Source: an uncultured Porphyromonadaceae bacterium
GTDB taxonomy: Bacteria > Bacteroidota > Bacteroidia > Bacteroidales > Muribaculaceae
Reading direction: 5' to 3'
Assembly (NCBI GenBank): GCA_902491625.1
Contig: CABUIO010000044.1
Location: forward strand, 1 to 8,258
Length of the DNA stretch: 8,258 nucleotides
Part shown: one piece after another, positions 6,000 to 8,258 of the stretch
How positions within the stretch are numbered: the stretch's first letter is position 1
How the letters are laid out: every line of letters starts with the position of its first letter
Position numbers and translations under genes: made by a program
The notes under the pieces: model-generated
Told to the model about the DNA's origin: nothing
The model's input: the letters and a program-made list of their open reading frames with translations, nothing else
The model's database searches: none

Positions 6000-7400
6000 T
6001 TACCGCGTCATCCCCGCCTGACTCCTCATCCTCTCCAGCGCCGCGTCCAAAGGCTCCGGAGCGCCAACCGGCATCTCATTGCGCAAAGTGATCAGATAAT
6101 CGCGCTCGCCGTCAAGACTCCGGCACAGCACCAACTGCAGATTCGCCGCCATCGGTGCCACATCCCAGTCCATCCAATGGTCAGCCACACTCCCCCACTC
6201 CGAAGTCACATAGCGGCATCCCGGCAGATCCATCAGCGCCAGCAACGGCATCATCGTCTCCGCATGCCCGAGCCGCACACGCACCGCCGGACCCGAATAA
6301 TCCTCGCGCGCCGCATCCTCCAGCGACTCCACAAGCTCACGCAATAGAGGCGTCGCCATTGTGGCCGGAACCTCGCTCAGTCCATTGGCCGAATAAATAA
6401 GGTAATGCTTCAGATTTCCACACTCCCACAACCGCTCAAACTCACGGCTCGTAAAGAAACAGCGCCAGTCGCAGACATCATAAGGAATCTCCGGCGCAAC
6501 AGCCTCACAACCGGCAACAACACTGTAAAGATCCCTCGCCAGATCCAGAGCCTCCTTCTTCGTAAGCCCCGACATCGCCGTCCACTCTGCAGGCCAGTTA
6601 CCTTTCAGGCGCGCCTCTAAAGCAAGCTCCAGCCAAGCACCGGAATCATCTACGCCATCCCTCAAAGCCTCTTCACACAGACGCCGGATAAGACGCGAAC
6701 CACCATCGCTCAACCGCAGGACAACAGACGCCGGACACACACTGTCGCAGAAACCCTCATACACATCCATCCATCCCGAAGTCTTCTTATACTCATCGTA
6801 AGCCTCCGACTCATCGAAAAACCGCAGCAAAGGAGAAAACCTCTTGCCGCTTCCCGTCACGACCTCCAACGACCTTACATCCCACACCACCCCATGCACA
6901 AGCTCATCCATGCTCATCACGCAACGGGGCACATACGACGAAATCCCCTCGACACTGTCATATCTCGCCAGCAAACCACCGTAACGAGCCGCCATCCTGT
7001 GGCCGATCCCCGACTGCTCCTCGCGCCCCAAAGCATCCAGCGCACCCCAACGACCCGACATCACACTGTCCGCCGTCAGGCACAGATCCCTGACACGCTC
7101 CCCCGCGGGCGTGAGACCGCCGCAACCCTCAAGATACCTCCGTAACCGCTCCACACTCTTACCAGACGACAGAAACCGCGCCCCATGCCTGCCGACATGA
7201 TTGACAAACACCACCTCTAAAGAATCCGGAATCACCTTCACATCCCCCGGCGCCTCATACGGCACCGCAGTCCCGGCATACACATACGCCCCCGCCTGTG
7301 CCCCCGGATCCTGAATGCAACGACCCTGCACGCCATAACCACCCATACCGGACAGCGCCTCCACCGCCAAAACCAAACTGCAAAAGAAACTACTCACCAT
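6000..7400 (-). CDS. MINPP-type histidine phosphatase (probable inositol polyphosphate phosphatase)
   Basis: This 466-residue clade-2 histidine phosphatase should hydrolyse phosphomonoesters by a phosphohistidine intermediate. The nucleophile motif is VGRHGAR at residues 70-75 (Arg71, His72, Arg75). The proton-donor motif is GHAETMMPLLALM, with His379-Ala380-Glu381. HAE instead of HD marks the multiple inositol-polyphosphate phosphatase group, of which the B. thetaiotaomicron enzyme BtMinpp is an example, so phytate or lower inositol phosphates are the likely substrates. PRCVMSMDELVHG (158-170) and PMAANLQLVLCR (416-427) also fit the family. Residues 1 to about 14 are a short hydrophobic signal segment (VSSFFCSLVLAVEA). 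The frame stays open upstream to 7673, but ATG 7400 is chosen because a perfect TATCTTTG box lies just ahead of it and the upstream reading is Arg/Gly-rich GC-biased sequence. The coding strand is strongly G-rich. The stop lies 6 bases from the TonB-domain stop. Confidence 0.88.
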   Translation of the reverse strand: MVSSFFCSLVLAVEALSGMGGYGVQGRCIQDPGAQAGAYVYAGTAVPYEAPGDVKVIPDSLEVVFVNHVGRHGARFLSSGKSVERLRRYLEGCGGLTPAGERVRDLCLTADSVMSGRWGALDALGREEQSGIGHRMAARYGGLLARYDSVEGISSYVPRCVMSMDELVHGVVWDVRSLEVVTGSGKRFSPLLRFFDESEAYDEYKKTSGWMDVYEGFCDSVCPASVVLRLSDGGSRLIRRLCEEALRDGVDDSGAWLELALEARLKGNWPAEWTAMSGLTKKEALDLARDLYSVVAGCEAVAPEIPYDVCDWRCFFTSREFERLWECGNLKHYLIYSANGLSEVPATMATPLLRELVESLEDAAREDYSGPAVRVRLGHAETMMPLLALMDLPGCRYVTSEWGSVADHWMDWDVAPMAANLQLVLCRSLDGERDYLITLRNEMPVGAPEPLDAALERMRSQAGMTR

Positions 7401-7421
7401 AGCCAAAACAATTACATTAAA

Positions 7422-7451
7422 CAAAGATATAACAACCACCCGCGCCCCAAC
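7422..7451 (-). promoter_or_regulatory. Bacteroidota-type promoter of the histidine phosphatase gene
   Basis: TATCTTTG on the minus strand at 7422-7429 is a perfect -7 box. The -33 is weak: GTTG at 7448-7451 with 18-base spacing. Transcription near 7415 gives a leader of about 15 bases to ATG 7400, which decides that start codon over the open upstream frame. Confidence 0.65.
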
Positions 7452-7640
7452 GTTTAAATCCCCGCCAATCTGCCCCCTTGCGTGAAGCCGTTTCCGCCCG
7501 CGCCTCTGCCGCGTTGCCCGCGCCTTTGCGCGCCGTCCCTCGCGCTCCCACTCCCCCCGCTCAAATCTGTCCTCTTGTCCCGGGAGCTTGCTCCCGGCAA
7601 AAAGTGCTCGGCCATTCTTGGCCGAGAAAAGCCAGAAAAA
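7430..7640. other. GC-rich non-coding gap with two adjacent perfect hairpins
   Basis: The gap between the phosphatase and tRNA-Phe (7401-7846) has no credible gene. Its left half is very GC-rich and C-dominated on the plus strand, with a 10-base direct repeat GCCCGCGCCT at 7496-7505 and 7516-7525. Two perfect 8-bp hairpins follow: CCGGGAGC/GCTCCCGG at 7580-7597 and CTCGGCCA/TGGCCGAG at 7607-7626, separated by CAAAAAGTG. Read on the minus strand, the second hairpin is followed by CACTTTTTG, terminator-like, but no gene lies upstream of it. It may be a small structured RNA or a dispersed repeat. From 7640 to 7718 the sequence is A-rich and I see nothing in it. Confidence 0.5.
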
Positions 7641-7718
7641 CCAAGAAAATAAACAACCCTGATAAACAATCAATTACCCTCGACTGCAGAAAAAAAAGAC
7701 AAAAAAGATCACAAATAA

Positions 7719-7750
7719 TTTGGCAGAACCGAAAAAACCGACTAACTTTG
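7719..7750 (+). promoter_or_regulatory. Bacteroidota-type promoter of tRNA-Phe
   Basis: TTTG at 7719-7722 and TAACTTTG at 7743-7750 match both consensus elements exactly, with 20-base spacing. This is the best promoter in the window. The transcript would start near 7757 and carry a 5' leader of about 90 bases before the tRNA, to be removed by RNase P. I see no gene in that A-rich leader. Confidence 0.85.
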
Positions 7751-7846
7751 CACACGCAAAAAGGCAATAACGAAGATCAACGCAAAGCGGCAACCAAGCA
7801 AAAGCAAAGCAACGATCGAAATTAAAGCCTCGAACAGCAGAACGAT

Positions 7847-7919
7847 GGTGTCATAGCTCAGTTGGTAGAGCAAAGGACTGAAAATCCTTGTGTCCCCGGT
7901 TCGATTCCTGGTGACACCA
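7847..7919 (+). tRNA. tRNA-Phe (anticodon GAA)
   Basis: A full 73-nucleotide cloverleaf: acceptor GGTGTCA (7847-7853) pairs with TGACACC (7912-7918), with A as discriminator. The D arm is AGCTCAGTTGGTAGAGC. The anticodon stem AAGGA/TCCTT closes the loop CTGAAAA, with GAA at 7880-7882. The T loop is TTCGATT. CCA is not encoded (ACCG follows), so it must be added after transcription. The T stem CCCGG/CCTGG has one C-T mismatch (7897/7909), which is unusual but should not prevent folding. A single-gene unit with its own promoter and terminator. Confidence 0.97.
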
Positions 7920-7922
7920 CCG

Positions 7923-7957
7923 AAGACCGCTAATTCTCAATGAGTTAGCGGTCTTTT
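7923..7957 (+). terminator. Intrinsic terminator of tRNA-Phe
   Basis: AAGACCGCTAA (7923-7933) pairs perfectly with TTAGCGGTCTT (7945-7955), and the 11-base loop contains a further CTC/GAG pairing. The stem ends in TTTT, with its final bases in the stem itself. It lies 3 bases after the mature tRNA end. Confidence 0.92.
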
Positions 7958-8030
7958 ATTCATCTCCACCCCTCCGAGTCACCACAAAATTATAATAATA
8001 TGCATCATCGGACTGTGGTGCATTTGGCAT

Positions 8031-8215
8031 ATGAAAGATATCGAAGCAAACAAAGAACTCATAGCGGCGTGCGGCTTCTACTGCGGCGCGTGCCGTAAGT
8101 ATCTGTCTTTCTTTTCAGATCAGACCGTCCGGCTTGCATCCGCTATATCCGTGAGCATGGCGAACAAGCTTTCGCTGAGGAAATGACTAAGAGATTGTTT
8201 AATAATCATTGTTAA
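8031..8215 (+). pseudogene. DUF3795-type Cys-rich protein, internally deleted and frameshifted
   Basis: Starting at ATG 8031, the first 25 codons read MKDIEANKELIAACGFYCGA followed by CRKYL, the N-terminus typical of DUF3795 proteins with their CGxYCGxC cysteine motif. That frame then gives unrelated residues and stops at 8184-8186 after 51 codons. From about 8108 another frame (-1 relative to the first) reads FLFRSDRPACIRYIREHGEQ then AFAEEMTKR, which I recognise as the C-terminal part of the same family, ending at TAA 8213-8215. The central Cys-rich section, roughly 60 residues in intact members by my recollection, is missing. The simplest reading is an internal deletion that also shifted the frame, leaving a pseudogene; an assembly error is possible. 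Its last seven sense codons (RLFNNHC) fall almost entirely inside the terminal inverted repeat. A 7-bp dyad (CACCACA/TGTGGTG, 7980-8020) lies upstream; no good promoter is seen. Confidence 0.75.
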
Positions 8216-8242
8216 TGACAGGGTGGTGTATTTTATGATTAA
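8187..8242 (-). repeat. Right arm of a long-range inverted repeat
   Basis: Reverse complement of 1-56, with 48 consecutive matching bases at 8195-8242 and two mismatches beyond. The arm overlaps the 3' end of the broken DUF3795 gene, including its stop codon, and continues into the downstream spacer. Sixteen bases of sequence remain to its right (8243-8258), whose counterpart on the left would lie before base 1. Confidence 0.93.
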
Positions 8243-8258
8243 GGTGCTGTTTATGAGG

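Noticed and set aside
7401..7673. N-terminal extension of the histidine phosphatase
   Set aside because: The added residues are Arg/Gly-rich translation of GC-biased hairpin DNA. A perfect -7 box lies between this segment and the chosen ATG, and extension would bury the signal segment.
7847..7919. tRNA-Phe as the attachment site of an integrated element
   Set aside because: No integrase gene and no second copy of the tRNA 3' end occur in the window.
8019..8026. TGCATTTG as a -7 promoter for the DUF3795 gene
   Set aside because: It deviates from TAnnTTTG and would place the transcript start at or after the ATG at 8031.
1..8242. Composite transposon bounded by the terminal inverted repeats
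   Set aside because: No transposase or integrase is encoded between the arms, and the cargo includes a tRNA and ordinary chromosomal genes. No target-site duplication can be checked because the left flank is missing.

Overview
The window looks like chromosomal DNA from a gut member of the Bacteroidales, possibly Muribaculaceae; the family is an inference. The order is supported by perfect -7 boxes of the Bacteroidota form TAnnTTTG in front of five transcription units, by the absence of strong Shine-Dalgarno sequences, by a bile salt hydrolase closely resembling the Bacteroides type, and by C10 peptidase, MINPP-type phosphatase and DUF3795 families that are common in this order.

Layout from left to right: a 56-bp repeat arm (1-56); a VOC-fold protein (+, 62-448); a hairpin-rich gap; a secreted bile salt hydrolase (-, 628-1683); a very long hairpin (1734-1800); a large secreted C10 (streptopain-type) cysteine protease (-, 1877-4318); a divergent promoter region; a membrane-anchored coiled-coil protein of unknown function (+, 4481-5224); a gap filled by degenerate 10-bp repeats and A-tracts (5242-5412); a small exported TonB C-terminal-domain protein (+, 5544-5993); a convergent MINPP-type histidine phosphatase (-, 6000-7400); a GC-rich structured gap; tRNA-Phe(GAA) with promoter and terminator (7719-7957); a broken DUF3795 gene (8031-8215); and the opposite arm of the terminal repeat (8187-8242).

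Several genes fit life in the intestine. Bile salt deconjugation, extracytoplasmic proteolysis and inositol phosphate hydrolysis would all act in the periplasm or outside the cell on host or dietary substrates. No single operon ties them together: most genes have their own promoter and face different ways, so this reads as ordinary chromosome rather than a gene cluster with one function.

I found no clear new multi-gene system. The parts most worth following up are non-coding: the inverted repeat spanning nearly the whole window, the helically phased decamer array, a pair of covarying GAA-triloop hairpins, the GC-rich twin-hairpin gap, and the DUF3795 gene whose middle has been deleted and whose 3' end runs into the repeat.
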